A stretch of 64,000 bases of DNA from the NCBI GenBank assembly GCA_030220185.1, contig JASPKZ010001246.1, positions 62,001 through 126,000 on the forward strand. Reading direction: 5' to 3'. This DNA is from Diploptera punctata (Eukaryota > Arthropoda > Insecta > Blattodea > Blaberidae). Position numbers and translations under genes: made by a program. The notes beneath the pieces were generated by a model that had not been told where the DNA came from, made no database searches, and saw only the letters and a program-made list of their open reading frames with translations. Position 1 is the stretch's first letter; the number at the start of each line of letters is the position of its first letter. This document shows positions 62,976 through 64,000 of this stretch, piece after piece.

Positions 62976-63204
62976 TGTATTTGCATGCGCCCCAGTCTTT
63001 TTTTCAACAACAAAAAAGGCTTAAAGAATACACCACGCTACAATTTGATTCAAAAGAAAAGAAACAATTCAAGAAAATTACTTACTTACCATCCTGGAAC
63101 ACGTAGAAAATTTGAAAAAATATTTAACAAATTTGATATTACATTGGCACCAATTAACAAATTTAGCCTGGATAATCTCCTAATAACTAAGAATTAAATT
63201 AATA

Positions 63205-64000
63205 TTTTTTATTACCTCACCTCATATCCTTTTTCTTCTAGACTGCAGTTTTGGAGCTTATCTCCATCATCAGTAGCCTCTAGTCGACCGTTATTATGTC
63301 GTTTCTTGGCGATTTTCTTCTATTGGTGGACCGATGAACCTCTGGATCAGGTCAAAGTTAAACTACTAATAACTAATAAATTAATGAGTCATTTTTACAT
63401 CTTACCTCATATTTCATGTTTTATTAAACACGGTAACTATAGTTTTCAAATGATCTTGTCATTCATTTTCAACCGCCATTATGACTACCGGATATTCGTT
63501 GGAATCTCCCTCTATAACGTTGCCATCTGGTGTTGATTTGATGAACTTCGAGATATCGTTGCCATCTGGTATTGATTTGATGAACTTCGAGATGAGGTCA
63601 CGTTCATCCGGAATGTCGAAATTCATGGATTTAAATTTGTTCTTCTGAATAAATATTTTCTCCCAAACTGTCAAATCCAAAGGTTTTCCAAATGTTTTAG
63701 AAGTTTAGCTTCTTTTTCAATTTTATGACCTTCCAACAAGCTGTGTGCTGCAATAGCTGATTTTTCAATTTCACCATTTTTAATATTTCTAAAGTGTTCC
63801 TTTGTGCGAGTGTCCAAATTTCTTTTTGTTTTTCCTATGTATACTTTATTGCAATCTCCACAATCAATTTTATAAATTCCAGATTTTTTACTATCTGGGG
63901 TGTTCATTTTCTTATTGGTTATTAATAAGTTACCAAGGCTAAATTTATTTATCAGTGCCAATGTAATATTGAATTTCTTGAAAAATTTTTGGAAATTTGT
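63205..64000 (-). mobile_element. Two PLE minus-strand pieces running off the window
   Basis: 63205-63350 is the 3' end of a copy like 42425-44090 (TTACCTCACCTCATATCC, hammerhead-like core). From about 63390 a second copy begins (CATCTTACCTCATATTTC), with the endonuclease C-terminus at 63680-63459 (DLTVWEKIFIQKNKFKSMNF, duplicated DGN..(I)SKFIKS(I/T)PDG) and GIY-YIG at 63961-63671 (GIYKIDCGDCNKVYIGKTKR, NLDTRTKEHFRNIKNGEIEK). It continues past 64000. Confidence 0.85.
63241..63290 (-). ncRNA. Hammerhead-ribozyme-like core
   Basis: Minus strand: GGTCGACTAGAGGCTA, CTGATGA, stem GGAG/CTCC with loop ATAAG, AAAAC, TGCAGTC. Homologous to 43955-44003, here with a perfect CTGATGA but AAAAC in place of GAAAC. 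Confidence 0.55.

Larger units (their letters stand above)
61080..63195. mobile_element. PLE inverted dimer interrupted by the unknown repeat arm and a SINE
   Basis: The minus PLE runs from about 61545 to 62400 (broken endonuclease region, with the SINE 61623-61968 inside). The plus PLE fragment at 63010-63195 (LTYHPGTRRKFEKIFNKFDI, LAPINKFSLDNLL) is the inverse of 62215-62400. Between these lies the right arm of the unknown inverted repeat (62430-62975). A CACCTCATAAAGTTGAGTG terminus is at 61100. Confidence 0.65.

Overview
The window is animal nuclear DNA from an AT-rich genome with very large introns, most likely an insect. It has one recognisable host gene on the + strand: the ortholog of SMARCE1/BAF57 (Drosophila dalao/Bap111), the HMG-box subunit of the SWI/SNF (BAP) chromatin remodelling complex. 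Seven coding exons (8058-8264, 9884-9959, 31579-31683, 33299-33471, 38678-38779, 48044-48242, 56901-57430) run from the HMG box to the Pro/Gln-rich C-terminal region. They are separated by introns of 1.6 to 21.6 kb and have mutually consistent splice phases. The N-terminal exon(s) were not found, and the last exon ends in a splice donor, so the gene probably extends beyond both ends of the annotated exons. Two exons carry +1 frame breaks (three in total).

Almost everything else is mobile DNA inside the introns. The dominant class is Penelope-like elements (PLEs): reverse transcriptase plus GIY-YIG endonuclease, at 0.6-2.4, 13.4-14.8, 30-30.8, 36.7-37.5, 42.4-51.5, 52.6-53.8 and 56-64 kb. Many copies are inverted dimers whose two 3' ends face outward. 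Several have 12-13 bp target-site duplications (TSDs). Their ends carry hammerhead-ribozyme-like cores next to a conserved terminal ATGAGGT...ACCTCAT pairing. A set of short tRNA-like elements has the same fold-back organisation and the same TSD length (for example 1103-1585, 41641-42334, 51616-52239, 57614-58144).

Other elements are two families of RTE/CFDP2-like LINEs (family 1 at 5.5-7.0, 10.4-12.7, 33.5-36.3 and 39.3-41.6 kb; family 2 at 17.6-20.4, 29.2-29.6 and 34.3-36.1 kb), 3' ends of further LINEs, a broken Ty3/gypsy-type LTR retrotransposon on the minus strand (21.7-26.4 kb), several tRNA-derived SINEs, and DNA transposon relics. The relics include pogo/Tigger-like pieces at 3061-3855 and 58169-59633, a TTAA-flanked piggyBac-like piece at 5628-6661, and a long-TIR element at 36414-38404. 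Nesting is extensive and gives relative ages.

The SINE and LINE types and the intron size would suit a polyneopteran insect such as a cockroach, termite or stick insect. This is inference from general familiarity, not proof. No rRNA, CRISPR, operon or bacterial feature is present.
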